Below are positions 1-8,027 of a stretch of 36,252 nucleotides of DNA, in pieces. The position numbers were made by a program, and so were the translations under genes. Every line of letters begins with the position of its first letter. Position 1 is the first letter of the stretch. This stretch comes from B1SED10-225 sp964501415 (GTDB lineage: Bacteria > Bacillota_I > Bacilli_A > Izemoplasmatales > Izemoplasmataceae): contig CAZCSL010000014.1 of assembly GCA_964501415.1 (NCBI GenBank), positions 1 through 36,252 on the forward strand, read 5' to 3'. A model generated the notes under the pieces. That model ran no database searches and was not told the DNA's origin. It saw only the letters and a program-made list of their open reading frames with translations.

Positions 1-1
1 G

Positions 2-553
2 AATGATATTGTTTTACTAGTGGTATTCGTGCTTGTAATCGCTGGTGTGATATTTATGCGGTTTGCTATTTTAGGGACCATGGACGATCGAATCGCTGAA
101 GCCGAACAAGGGGTTCAAGAAACCACCCTTGAAATAGAAGCGATACAAGCTAGAATCAGCGATTATGTCGGTGTGGTTAATCCGCCGATGAGCTTGCTTC
201 ATAAACGCGCCCCATCGTTTTATTCTGAAGACAGACTCAGTTATGCAGTTTACGCCCAACTAGAAATAGCCGGTATTAGTGAAACACAAGAAAGGAACCT
301 AAACGTTAGCATTGCAGATAACCCTTCCTTCCCAGAAGACTCACCCTTTAGAAGTTTGGCCGATGAACTGGATGCCAAACGCGTTACCATTCGCTATGAT
401 GCGACAAACATAGATGAAATTCTAGATGTCATCAATCAGATGCACAGTAGCCAACAATACTTTGTCTTACAACAAGTTAAGCACCATGATACAGACGAAC
501 TTGAGTATGTGCGCGTGGAAATTAGTTTTGTAACTTTTTATAAATTACCATAA
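2..553 (+). CDS. PilO-like type IV pilus assembly protein, 5'-truncated
   Basis: The reading frame is open to the left edge, so the true start lies upstream; an internal GTG at 20 is not a convincing start because it sits inside a membrane helix. The visible protein has a hydrophobic segment (about residues 1-22), a likely coiled coil rich in Glu, Gln and Ile, and a C-terminal alpha/beta region ending in VRVEISFVTFYKLP. This order (one N-terminal inner-membrane helix, coiled coil, ferredoxin-like domain) is that of PilO, which pairs with PilN to link the pilus motor to the rest of the machine. A terminator follows at once, so this is probably the last gene of its operon. The family call rests on architecture and the C-terminal strand pattern; another PilN/PilO or GspM-type protein is possible. 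Confidence 0.55.
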   Translation, partial: NDIVLLVVFVLVIAGVIFMRFAILGTMDDRIAEAEQGVQETTLEIEAIQARISDYVGVVNPPMSLLHKRAPSFYSEDRLSYAVYAQLEIAGISETQERNLNVSIADNPSFPEDSPFRSLADELDAKRVTIRYDATNIDEILDVINQMHSSQQYFVLQQVKHHDTDELEYVRVEISFVTFYKLP

Positions 554-556
554 AAA

Positions 557-584
557 AAACGCATGTTCTAGCGAGCATGCGTTT
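557..584. terminator. Bidirectional terminator between pilO-like gene and ispG
   Basis: A 9-bp perfect stem (557-565 with 576-584) is flanked by A-runs on the left and T residues on the right. It can therefore end transcription from both converging genes. Confidence 0.75.
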
Positions 585-587
585 ACT

Positions 588-1640
588 TTATGATCGATAA
601 GATTCAATCGCCTCAATCAAGGCTTGAGTCAACTTGTGTTGAGGAACTTTTTTTACTATTTTGCCTTTGATAAATAATAAAGCTTCTTCTTTGCCACCCG
701 CAATGCCAATATCAGCATCTTTGGCTTCACCAGGGCCATTAACTGCACAACCCATCACGGCGATTTTAAGCTTGGTGGGATGTTTTTCTAAGTAGGCCTC
801 GATTTCTTTTAAAACTGGTTCCATATCATAAGCGAGCCTACCACACGTAGGACAACTAATCAACTTAGGATAATCGCATAAATCTAACGAAGCAAGCAGC
901 GTTTTACACGCTTTTAATTCATCCAATCTATCACTGGATAAAGAAATTCTGATCGTGTTGCCTATGCCGTGATATAACAGTGTGCCTAAGGCCGCTGAAG
1001 AAGTAATAGTCCCTTGATAAGTAGGGCCTGCCTCAGTAAGTCCTAAGTGCAGTGGATAATCAAAGGTTTTAGCGGCTAACATATTGGCTTCAATGGTTGT
1101 TTTAACATCGCTTGCTTTAAAGGACAAAACGATGTCTTTAAAGTGGTTTTCTTCAAAAAAACCAACATATTTCTCAGCGCTTTTAACCATCGCTTTGGCG
1201 CTTTTGCCGTATTTTTCTTGCATGGGTTTTTCCAAACTACCTAGGTTAATCCCAATCCTAATGACAGTTTGATGTTCCTTAGCAAGTTTTAGTATTGCTC
1301 TAACGTGTTCAAGATTGCCAATATTGCCGGGGTTGATGCGAATCTTATCAACGCCGCTTTTAATGGCTTCTAAGGCGAGCTTATAATCAAAGTGGATATC
1401 CGCAACCAAAGGGACGTTAGTTTTCGCTTTTAGGGTTTTTAAGGCTTTGGCATCATCGATATCCACCACAGAAAAGCGGACTAAAGCCGCACCTTCTGTG
1501 GCATAGGTATGGATTTCATCTAAGGCCTTTTTAAAATCACTGGGGCGGCTTTTGGCCATGGTTTGTATCAAGACTTCTTTAGTACCACCCATAGTGAGGG
1601 GGCCAATGTTAACGGTTTTGGTTTGATGGCGTTTTATCAT
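588..1640 (-). CDS. ispG: 4-hydroxy-3-methylbut-2-enyl diphosphate synthase (flavodoxin/ferredoxin), IspG
   Basis: IspG reductively opens methylerythritol cyclodiphosphate to HMBPP in the MEP isoprenoid pathway, using a [4Fe-4S] cluster. The 350-residue protein shows the cluster motifs CPTCGR (Cys263, Cys266) and MGCAVNGPGE (Cys298, Glu305), an N-terminal TIM-barrel part, and the length of the bacterial two-domain form. I start it at the ATG at 1640, preceded by GGTGA with the usual 4-nt gap. The frame runs on to another ATG at 1685, but that extension is hydrophobic and lies across a -10-like ATTATA (1657-1662, minus strand). The gene is single and divergent from rpmG. The two ferredoxins at 21770-22276 are possible electron donors, which is inference. 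Confidence 0.96.
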   Translation of the reverse strand: MIKRHQTKTVNIGPLTMGGTKEVLIQTMAKSRPSDFKKALDEIHTYATEGAALVRFSVVDIDDAKALKTLKAKTNVPLVADIHFDYKLALEAIKSGVDKIRINPGNIGNLEHVRAILKLAKEHQTVIRIGINLGSLEKPMQEKYGKSAKAMVKSAEKYVGFFEENHFKDIVLSFKASDVKTTIEANMLAAKTFDYPLHLGLTEAGPTYQGTITSSAALGTLLYHGIGNTIRISLSSDRLDELKACKTLLASLDLCDYPKLISCPTCGRLAYDMEPVLKEIEAYLEKHPTKLKIAVMGCAVNGPGEAKDADIGIAGGKEEALLFIKGKIVKKVPQHKLTQALIEAIESYRS

Positions 1641-1700
1641 GGTATCACCCAAGGCTATTATAATCAAAAAACGCAAAAATTGCACGGCTTTAGCTTGATT

Positions 1701-1728
1701 TTGACGCGTAAAAGTGATACTATACTAT
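1701..1728 (+). promoter_or_regulatory. Probable sigma-A promoter of rpmG
   Basis: TTGACG (1701-1706) is followed after 16 nt by TACTAT (1723-1728). TATACT at 1721 is an alternative -10. The spacing is slightly ambiguous. Confidence 0.5.
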
Positions 1729-1752
1729 CGAGTTTTTAAAGGAGGCAGGAAA

Positions 1753-1902
1753 ATGCGCGTACAATTCACCTTAAGATGTGAAACTTGTAAGAATGAAAAC
1801 TATATCTACACCAAAAACAAGCAATCACAACCTTCTAGAGTAGAAGTTAAAAAGTATTGTTCCAACTGCAACAAGCATACGATGCATAAAGAAAAAAAAT
1901 AA
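1753..1902 (+). CDS. rpmG: 50S ribosomal protein L33 (bL33)
   Basis: This 49-residue basic protein of the large ribosomal subunit carries two zinc-ribbon cysteine pairs, CETC near residue 9 and CSNC near residue 36, so it is a C+ (zinc-binding) L33. The ATG at 1753 is preceded by a strong GGAGG (1741-1745). A compact rho-independent terminator begins within the stop codon, so the gene is probably transcribed alone. In many low-GC bacteria L33 paralogues differ in zinc dependence; whether a Cys-free copy exists elsewhere cannot be seen here. Confidence 0.95.
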   Translation: MRVQFTLRCETCKNENYIYTKNKQSQPSRVEVKKYCSNCNKHTMHKEKK

Positions 1903-1926
1903 AAAACTTCGTCTCGAAGTTTTTTT
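1902..1926 (+). terminator. rho-independent terminator of rpmG
   Basis: Stem AAAAACTTCG / CGAAGTTTTT with a 3-nt loop, ending in T7. The stop codon of rpmG overlaps its foot, and the Shine-Dalgarno of the next gene starts 6 nt later. Confidence 0.8.
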
Positions 1927-1940
1927 AAAATGGTGATATG

Positions 1941-2858
1941 ATGGATAAAATCATAGCTTTAGACGTTGGCGGTTCTTCGGTTAAGTGTGCTTTGTTTTCA
2001 AAAACCGGCACCATTGAAGACCGCTGGGGTGTGCCAACTAACAAAGGCGCACAAAATTCAACGCTCTTTGAAGATATCGCTAAAAGCATAAAACTGCGCA
2101 ACATTGACCTTGATAAGATTAAAGGCATCGGCATTGGGGTGCCAGGCCCCGTGGTTGGGGATACGGTTTATGGTGCGGTTAATTTGGGGCTTGATAAAAC
2201 CGATGTCAAAAAAGCCTTGGAAGAGGCTTTAGGTAAGACGGTACCCATTTATGTGGAAAACGATGCCAATTGTGCTGCTTACGGGGAGTTTTTTACTCTG
2301 GATAATGCGAGTTCTTTAGCGCTTTTAACCTTAGGGACCGGCATTGGTGGTGGAATTATTTTAAACCAAGCGATTTATCGTGGTATCAATGGTTCAGCCG
2401 GTGAGATTGGCCATATGAACACCGGTGATGAGGATGCTTTAACATGCAACTGTGGTCTTAGTGGGTGTCTTGAGACGTATGCCAGTGCGACGGGGATAAA
2501 AAGACATTTTTTACGCGCGCGCAACCAAGGGATAAAGACGAAGCTTAATCAAAGTGAAATCAACGCCAAAATGATTTTTGATGCGGCTAAGGCAGGCGAT
2601 TCTTTAGCGCTTAAGATTATCGATAAGGCCGCTTATCATTTGGCCAAAGGCATTGCCAATATGAACGTGATTTTGGATTTAGATGTGGTTTTAGTCGGTG
2701 GGGGCTTGTCGCTTTCTGGGGCGTTTTTCACAGAAAAAATCAAAACGTATTTTCAAGACCTAGCCTTCACACCGCTTAAAGGCTTAGAAATCAAGACGGC
2801 TAATTTAGGCAATGATGCCGGTATTTATGGCGCATACCAGGTGGTTAAACATGCTTAA
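1941..2858 (+). CDS. glk: ROK-family glucokinase
   Basis: ROK sugar kinases phosphorylate glucose or related hexoses with ATP at the entry to glycolysis. The 305-residue protein has the N-terminal phosphate-binding DVGGSSVK (residues 8-15), the sugar-binding and catalytic ENDAN with Asp108, GTGIGGG (132-138), and a complete ROK zinc site (His158, Cys169, Cys171, Cys176 in CNCGLSGCLE). There is no N-terminal helix-turn-helix, so it is an enzyme rather than a ROK repressor. Two adjacent ATGs occur; 1941 gives the GGTGA-N4 spacing and 1938 would lie almost on the Shine-Dalgarno. The next gene overlaps it by 8 bp. Exact substrate (glucose, fructose or N-acetylmannosamine) is not decided by sequence. 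Confidence 0.88.
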   Translation: MDKIIALDVGGSSVKCALFSKTGTIEDRWGVPTNKGAQNSTLFEDIAKSIKLRNIDLDKIKGIGIGVPGPVVGDTVYGAVNLGLDKTDVKKALEEALGKTVPIYVENDANCAAYGEFFTLDNASSLALLTLGTGIGGGIILNQAIYRGINGSAGEIGHMNTGDEDALTCNCGLSGCLETYASATGIKRHFLRARNQGIKTKLNQSEINAKMIFDAAKAGDSLALKIIDKAAYHLAKGIANMNVILDLDVVLVGGGLSLSGAFFTEKIKTYFQDLAFTPLKGLEIKTANLGNDAGIYGAYQVVKHA

Positions 2859-3468
2859 AGCGATCGTAAATGACTTTTCGGAAAATACCTATATCATCCA
2901 CAATGAAAGCGAAGCCTATATTATCGATCCGGGCAGTAATTATGCGGCGATGGTCGCTTATTTGGATGAGCATAACTTAACGTTAAAAGCCGCGCTTTTA
3001 TCGCATGGCCATTATGATCACATCAGTGGTTTAAACGATCTGTTAAGACGCTTTGATGTACCGATTTATATCCATGAGAGCGAAAGAGACTTTTTATATG
3101 ATCCTAGTCTTAACTTGTCTATGTTTATGGAAAAACGTTTCAAAGTCAACGACAAACACCATATTCACACCTTGAATGAAGGCGATACTTTGTATTTGGG
3201 TGATGAAAAAATCTTTATTCACCACACCCCAGGCCATACCAGAGGCGGGGTCACCTTCTTTTACGATAATAAACTGTTTAGCGGGGATCTTTTGTTTAAA
3301 GAAACGATTGGCCGCACGGATTTGCCCACGGGCGATCAAGCAACCTTGGTTAAAAGCGTTAAGCGACTGATGAAAGATTATCCTTTGAACACGGTGGTTT
3401 ATCCCGGGCACGGACATTTTACAACCTTGGCGCATGAAAAAGCCCAAAACCCCTTTTTAAAACAATAA
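2851..3468 (+). CDS. Metallo-beta-lactamase-fold hydrolase, glyoxalase II-like (YqgX type)
   Basis: A 205-residue metallohydrolase with the HxHxDH motif as SHGHYDHISG (His52, His54, Asp56, His57), later ligands in TPGHTRGG and FSGDLLF, and a last His in YPGHGH. Small enzymes of this group (YqgX in Bacillus) often sit next to glucokinase and hydrolyse thioesters such as lactoyl-thiol conjugates. No C-terminal HAGH substrate domain is present, so the thiol partner is uncertain. The ATG at 2851 has AGGTGG upstream; it overlaps glk by 8 bp, which indicates translational coupling. Confidence 0.88.
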   Translation: MLKAIVNDFSENTYIIHNESEAYIIDPGSNYAAMVAYLDEHNLTLKAALLSHGHYDHISGLNDLLRRFDVPIYIHESERDFLYDPSLNLSMFMEKRFKVNDKHHIHTLNEGDTLYLGDEKIFIHHTPGHTRGGVTFFYDNKLFSGDLLFKETIGRTDLPTGDQATLVKSVKRLMKDYPLNTVVYPGHGHFTTLAHEKAQNPFLKQ

Positions 3469-3502
3469 AAAAGGTATTTCCGTTAAAAGAAATACCTTTT
3501 AT
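3469..3502. terminator. Bidirectional terminator between MBL hydrolase and SDR genes
   Basis: AAAAAGGTATTTC pairs with GAAATACCTTTT around an 8-nt loop. A-run and T-run flank it, which suits both converging genes. Confidence 0.75.
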
Positions 3503-3520
3503 TTGGGCCTGATTCGTTAA

Positions 3521-4327
3521 TTATGAGTCTTTCAATAAATCAGCCATACGTTTGGCGACCATGTTTGTGCCTTTTTTAGGCATCAAACGATTAATACGGT
3601 CGAGCATCTTAGCATCGCTACCGACTAAAATGCGGTATTTGTCTTTTTCGATGCCTTTTACGATAATTTCTGCGGCTTCATCGGGTGATAAGGTTTTTTG
3701 TGTTTGAGTCTCATTCCCTGTTGTGTTAATAGTGACCCCAGAGTTTTTGGAGATATCGGTGCCAATCGCGCCAGGGAAGACGACGCTTACGTTGATGTTG
3801 GTATCTCTTAATTCAGCATACAAGCCTTCGGTCAATAGCTTCACAGCGGCCTTAGACGCCCCATAAATGGTTTGCCCGGGAATCGGCATAAAGCCACCCA
3901 TCGAAGAAATATTGATGATATGAGCCGAGGGTCTTTTGTGAAAAAGCGGCAAAAACGCTTGAATCATGTAAAGCGTGCCATAAAAGTTTACGTTCATGAC
4001 TTTTTCAATCGCGTCATCTTTTAGTTTGTCTACTTTGACAAACGGTTGAATGATACCGGCGTTGTTAATCAACCCATCGACATTGCCATGGGCGGTTTCA
4101 ATCATCTTGGGCAGTTTCATCACCGCTTCCTTATCGGTGATATTGCATACGTAGGTAGATAGGTTGTCTTTGTAGTCTAAAGCGCCCTTTTTGGTTTCTG
4201 CAAGGGCCTTTTCATTGTAATCAACCGCCGCAACCTTTGCGCCCATGCTTAGTAGATGCATGGTCAGTGCGCGGCCTATCCCCCCACCCGCGCCGGTGAT
4301 TACAAATACGTTGTTTTGGACTAACAA
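3521..4327 (-). CDS. Short-chain dehydrogenase/reductase (SDR)
   Basis: A 268-residue classical SDR with a Rossmann NAD(P)-binding motif TGAGGGIG (residues 11-18), NNAG (87-90), the catalytic Ser (140 or 141) and YGASK giving Tyr154/Lys158. Asp35 after the second beta strand hints at NAD preference. The substrate cannot be told; the C-terminal part resembles SDRs acting on lipids or acyl chains only in a general way. The start is TTG at 4327, supported by AGGAGG 7 nt upstream. A -10-like TATAAT on the minus strand lies at 4351-4356. It is a single gene divergent from the heat-shock operon. Confidence 0.85.
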   Translation of the reverse strand: MLVQNNVFVITGAGGGIGRALTMHLLSMGAKVAAVDYNEKALAETKKGALDYKDNLSTYVCNITDKEAVMKLPKMIETAHGNVDGLINNAGIIQPFVKVDKLKDDAIEKVMNVNFYGTLYMIQAFLPLFHKRPSAHIINISSMGGFMPIPGQTIYGASKAAVKLLTEGLYAELRDTNINVSVVFPGAIGTDISKNSGVTINTTGNETQTQKTLSPDEAAEIIVKGIEKDKYRILVGSDAKMLDRINRLMPKKGTNMVAKRMADLLKDS

Positions 4328-4421
4328 GATAATTCCTCCTTTATAAGCTCATTATATTTTATATGGCTAATAGAATCATCTCATTAAGGGAAAAAGAATA
4401 AATAATGATTTTTTTGACTTT

Positions 4422-4448
4422 TTAGCACTCATCACTTGACAGTGCTAG
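4422..4448 (+). promoter_or_regulatory. CIRCE operator 1 (HrcA binding site), overlaps -35
   Basis: TTAGCACTC, a 9-nt gap, then CAGTGCTAG. The left arm is perfect and the right arm matches 7 of 9 bases of the CIRCE consensus. It covers the -35 box at 4436-4441. Confidence 0.9.
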
Positions 4449-4464
4449 TGATGTCCTTTATAAT
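4436..4464 (+). promoter_or_regulatory. Consensus sigma-A promoter of the hrcA-grpE-dnaK-dnaJ operon
   Basis: A perfect TTGACA (4436-4441), a 17-nt spacer and a perfect TATAAT (4459-4464). The flanking CIRCE sites show that a strong promoter is held in check by HrcA. Confidence 0.93.
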
Positions 4465-4468
4465 ACAT

Positions 4469-4495
4469 TTAGCATTCTGAATTAAAGAGTGCTAA
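4469..4495 (+). promoter_or_regulatory. CIRCE operator 2, downstream of the -10
   Basis: TTAGCATTC, a 9-nt gap, then GAGTGCTAA: 17 of 18 arm bases match consensus. It lies across the transcription start and leader, ending 13 nt before the hrcA start. Confidence 0.95.
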
Positions 4496-4508
4496 AAGGG
4501 GTGAGATG

Positions 4509-5513
4509 ATGTTGACAGGAAGACAAAATGCGGTCTTAAAACACATCGTTGAGATGTTTGTTAAAACCGCTGAACCCATCGGTTCAAGGAACTTATCAAA
4601 AGTATTGGGCGTATCGCCTGCGACGATTCGCAATGAGATGGCGGATTTAGAAGAAGCGGGCTTATTAGAAAAAACACACTCATCCTCAGGGCGTGTCCCT
4701 AGTGAAAAAGGGTATCATTATTATGTCGAAAACCTGATGAGCCCAAGCGAAAATGATGAAGAATTAGACATGACCTTGATCGATGATTTGTTCGACAGAA
4801 ACATGGCCAGAGATGAAACCATTGAAAGGGCGATTCAATTGCTTTCACAACTGACCAATTATACCTCGATTGCCCTAGGACCCACGGCGAGCAATTCGCG
4901 CGTCAAAAAAATCGAGTTAATTCCGCTTTATGCGGATTTGAGTGTACTGTTAGTGGTCACAAACCTTGGCCATGTTGAGAGTAAAAATATCTCACTGCCT
5001 AAAGGTACGGACCCTGAAGAGTTGGCCGGTATCATCCGCATACTAAACGATATTTTATATGATGTGCCGATCCAACAAGTGTCCAACAAGCTAAAATATG
5101 ACATCAATCACAGTAAGATTAAGGAATTGATGCAATATAACCAACAAATTATCGATGCCTTTTTGGATGCGTTCACCCGCTTTACCCAAAGCAAGTTTTA
5201 TCTTTCGGGTCAATCCAATATGTTATATCAACCGGAATTCAAAGATTTAGACCGCGTGAGAGAATTGATGAATTTCTTTGAAAAAAATGACATCTTAAAA
5301 CTAATAGAACATGAAAATCATAACGGTTTAACCGTTAGAATTGGACAAGAAAATCAAATCAAAGCGATGAAAGATTGTAGTGTGGTCATGGTCCCCTATG
5401 AAGTGGACGAAGGCGAACAAGGCACGATTGCGGTCGTTGGACCCACGCGCATGGAATACCGTAAAGTGATACCGCTCTTACAATATCTAGCAAAACATCT
5501 CAGTAAACTATAA
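4509..5513 (+). CDS. hrcA: Heat-inducible transcription repressor HrcA
   Basis: HrcA represses class I heat-shock genes by binding CIRCE, with activity tied to chaperone supply (GroEL in Bacillus). The 334-residue protein begins with a winged helix (GSRNLSKVLGVSPATIRNEM) followed by the SSGRVPSEKGYHYYV stretch typical of the family, then the GAF-like dimer region. It is first in its operon behind two CIRCE elements, so it represses itself. ATG at 4509 fits the GGTGA-N4 spacing; ATG 4506 is too close to the ribosome site. grpE follows 10 nt later. Confidence 0.96.
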   Translation: MLTGRQNAVLKHIVEMFVKTAEPIGSRNLSKVLGVSPATIRNEMADLEEAGLLEKTHSSSGRVPSEKGYHYYVENLMSPSENDEELDMTLIDDLFDRNMARDETIERAIQLLSQLTNYTSIALGPTASNSRVKKIELIPLYADLSVLLVVTNLGHVESKNISLPKGTDPEELAGIIRILNDILYDVPIQQVSNKLKYDINHSKIKELMQYNQQIIDAFLDAFTRFTQSKFYLSGQSNMLYQPEFKDLDRVRELMNFFEKNDILKLIEHENHNGLTVRIGQENQIKAMKDCSVVMVPYEVDEGEQGTIAVVGPTRMEYRKVIPLLQYLAKHLSKL

Positions 5514-5523
5514 GGAGGCGACC

Positions 5524-6099
5524 ATGAAAGAAGAAAAACAAGAAACGATGAGACAAGAAGAAACCACAAAGAAAACTAAAACGGAAGCTAAAGAAAGTGA
5601 AACAAGCGAGAAAAAAGAAAAACCAAAGAAACTGAGCAAAACCGAAAAACTGAAACAAGAAATCGAAACCTTAAAAGAAGAAAACGCACAACTCAATGAC
5701 AAGCTTTTAAGAAACACCGCCGAATTACAAAACTTTAAACGCCGCATCAACGACGAACGCGTTAAAGATAGAAAGTTTGCCAATGAAGAGTTATTAAAGG
5801 CGTTACTGCCGGTATTGGACAATTTCGATTTGGCCTTAGCCAACGAAAAAGAAAACGCCTCAAAAAAGGTCATTAAAGGTTTTGAAATGATCAAGAAAAA
5901 CTTACTTCAAACCCTTGAAAATCAAGGTTTAAGTGTCATAGAAGCACTAGATCAACCGTTTGATCCTACCTATCATCAAGCGGTGATGAAAGAAGCAAAA
6001 GACGGTGTTGAAGCCGGCATCGTCATTGAAGAATTCCAAAAAGGCTACCTATACAAAGAACGATTACTAAGACCCGCGATGGTCAAAGTAAGCGAATAA
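5524..6099 (+). CDS. grpE: Nucleotide exchange factor GrpE
   Basis: GrpE releases ADP from DnaK. The 191-residue protein has a long, highly charged Lys/Glu N-terminal region and coiled coil (about residues 1-75, including ENAQLNDKLLRNTAELQNFKRR), then the four-helix and beta-wing part with LLPVLDNFDLAL and FDPTYHQAVM. The ATG has AAGGAGG upstream and the gene lies 10 nt after hrcA and 20 nt before dnaK, within the CIRCE-controlled operon. Confidence 0.95.
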   Translation: MKEEKQETMRQEETTKKTKTEAKESETSEKKEKPKKLSKTEKLKQEIETLKEENAQLNDKLLRNTAELQNFKRRINDERVKDRKFANEELLKALLPVLDNFDLALANEKENASKKVIKGFEMIKKNLLQTLENQGLSVIEALDQPFDPTYHQAVMKEAKDGVEAGIVIEEFQKGYLYKERLLRPAMVKVSE

Positions 6100-6119
6100 T
6101 CAAAGGAGAGTGTATAAAC

Positions 6120-7970
6120 ATGGGAAAAATGATAGGCATTGACTTAGGTACTACCAATTCATGCTTAGCCGTTATGGAAGGTGGCGAAGCAAAAATAATC
6201 GCAAATCCTGAGGGAGGACGTACAACCCCTTCAGTAGTCGCGTTTAAAGACGACGAGATTCAAGTAGGTGAAGTTGCGAAACGACAACTGGTGACTAACC
6301 CACATACCGTCAGTTCGATCAAACGTAAAATGGGGACGAAAGAAAAAGTGACGTTGAAAGACAAATCCTATACCCCACAAGAAATCTCAGCGATGATTTT
6401 ACAAAACCTGAAAAATAGCGCGGAAGAATATTTAGGTGAAAAAGTAACCGAAGCGGTCATCACCGTACCGGCTTATTTTAACGATGCTGAGCGTCAAGCG
6501 ACCAAAGATGCCGGTAAGATTGCGGGTTTAGAAGTAAAACGCATCATCAACGAACCGACTGCCGCAAGCTTAGCATATGGCATCGACAAAAAGGAAAAAG
6601 ACCAAACTATCTTAGTGTATGACTTAGGTGGCGGAACCTTCGATGTATCGATCTTAGAACTTAGTGAAGGCACCTTCGAAGTGGTCGCAACCGCCGGTAA
6701 TAACCGCCTTGGTGGCGATGATTTTGATGAGCGCATCATCGATCATCTCGTTAAAGAGTTCAAACAAGAACACGGCGTGGACTTAACCAAAGATAAAATG
6801 GCGATGCAACGCGTTAAGGATGCCGCTGAGAAAGCGAAAAAAGACCTCTCAGGCGTCTCAAAAAGCTCAATTTCCTTACCGTACATCACCGTTGGTAGCG
6901 ATGGACCGCTTCATATGGATACCTCACTATCACGCGCTAAATTCAACGAATTAACCGATGATTTGGTACAAAAAACCTTAGAACCACTGCGCCGCGCTTT
7001 AAAAGATGCTGGCATGACCAAAAACGACATTCACCAAATCTTGCTTGTCGGTGGGTCAACCCGTATTCCTGCGGTCCAAGAAGTCTTGAAAAAAGAACTT
7101 GGTAAAGATCCATCCAAAGGCGTTAACCCCGATGAGGTTGTGGCTATGGGTGCCGCGATTCAAGCAGGCGTCTTACAAGGCGATGTTAAAGATGTCTTGT
7201 TGCTAGATGTTACCCCACTAACCCTTGGTATTGAAACCTTAGGCGGCGTATTTACCAAACTCATCGAACGCAACACCACGATTCCTACCAACAAGAGCCA
7301 AGTCTTCTCAACCGCACAAGACAATCAACCCGCCGTTGATATTCATGTCTTGCAAGGTGAACGTTCCATGGCAAACCAAAACAAAACCTTAGGTAAATTC
7401 CAACTTACCGATATTCCACCAGCCCCACGCGGCGTCCCACAAATCGAAGTAACCTTCGATATCGATGCCAACGGCATTGTACAAGTGACCGCCAAAGACT
7501 TGGGCACTGGTAAGAGCCAAAACATTACGATTAAAAACAATGAAGGCTTAACCGAAGAAGAGATTGACCGCATGGTCAAAGAAGCCGAAGAAAATAAAGA
7601 AAAAGATGAAGCGATGCGCAAAGAAGCCGAAACCAAAAACGAAGCCGACCAGCTTATCTTCCAAACCAACAAAGCGATCAAGGATTTAGGCGATGAGGTT
7701 GAGGCCAAAGAAAAAGAAGAAGCTGAAGCCAAAATCGAGGCACTTAAAAAAGCCTTAGAATCAGACGATATTGAACAGATCAAAACCGAAAAAGAAGCGC
7801 TTGAAAAAGTCGCTCAAGGCCTCGCTTCTAAAGCGTACGAAAAAGCGCAAAAAGAACAACAAGCGCAAGGAGAGCAATCCCAAGCAAGCGGTGAGGAAAA
7901 TCAAGACCAAGCCGACGACGATGTAGTCGATGCAGATTTTGAAGAAGTCGACGACGAGAACAACAAGTAA
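6120..7970 (+). CDS. dnaK: Chaperone protein DnaK (Hsp70)
   Basis: A 616-residue Hsp70 of usual length. The nucleotide-binding domain shows GIDLGTTNSC (6-15), VYDLGGGTFDVSIL and VGGSTRIPAVQ; the linker DVLLLDVTPLTLGIET leads to the substrate-binding domain and helical lid. The C-terminus is Gln/Asp/Glu-rich and ends in DDVVDADFEEVDDENNK, the acidic tail common in bacterial DnaK. The gap near residue 80 typical of Gram-positive DnaK is consistent with the lineage, though I did not align it. SD AAAGGAG precedes the ATG. It works with GrpE and DnaJ encoded on either side. Confidence 0.98.
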   Translation: MGKMIGIDLGTTNSCLAVMEGGEAKIIANPEGGRTTPSVVAFKDDEIQVGEVAKRQLVTNPHTVSSIKRKMGTKEKVTLKDKSYTPQEISAMILQNLKNSAEEYLGEKVTEAVITVPAYFNDAERQATKDAGKIAGLEVKRIINEPTAASLAYGIDKKEKDQTILVYDLGGGTFDVSILELSEGTFEVVATAGNNRLGGDDFDERIIDHLVKEFKQEHGVDLTKDKMAMQRVKDAAEKAKKDLSGVSKSSISLPYITVGSDGPLHMDTSLSRAKFNELTDDLVQKTLEPLRRALKDAGMTKNDIHQILLVGGSTRIPAVQEVLKKELGKDPSKGVNPDEVVAMGAAIQAGVLQGDVKDVLLLDVTPLTLGIETLGGVFTKLIERNTTIPTNKSQVFSTAQDNQPAVDIHVLQGERSMANQNKTLGKFQLTDIPPAPRGVPQIEVTFDIDANGIVQVTAKDLGTGKSQNITIKNNEGLTEEEIDRMVKEAEENKEKDEAMRKEAETKNEADQLIFQTNKAIKDLGDEVEAKEKEEAEAKIEALKKALESDDIEQIKTEKEALEKVAQGLASKAYEKAQKEQQAQGEQSQASGEENQDQADDDVVDADFEEVDDENNK

Positions 7971-7980
7971 TCGATAACGA

Positions 7981-8009
7981 CATAAAGCAGCTAACTTAGC
8001 TGCTTTATG
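7981..8009 (+). other. Strong intercistronic hairpin between dnaK and dnaJ
   Basis: A perfect 13-bp stem (7981-7993 with 7997-8009) with a 3-nt loop, in the 57-nt gap between dnaK and dnaJ. No T-run follows, so it is not a standard terminator. It more likely protects the dnaK 3' end or marks an mRNA processing point that sets DnaJ below DnaK. Confidence 0.7.
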
Positions 8010-8027
8010 CGTTGCAGAGGTGATAAC

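Noticed and set aside
1641..1685. Longer ispG start at the ATG at 1685
   Set aside because: The added 15 residues are hydrophobic and not family-like, the stretch holds a -10-like ATTATA on the minus strand, and ATG 1640 has a GGTGA-N4 ribosome site.
5508..5894. Minus-strand Ser/Phe/Leu-rich frame opposite grpE
   Set aside because: It is the complement of the Lys/Glu-rich grpE N-terminus, has no ribosome site, and shows the composition of an antisense shadow.
7981..8009. Terminator between dnaK and dnaJ
   Set aside because: Strong stem but no T-run on the plus strand, and dnaJ directly follows in the usual operon order.
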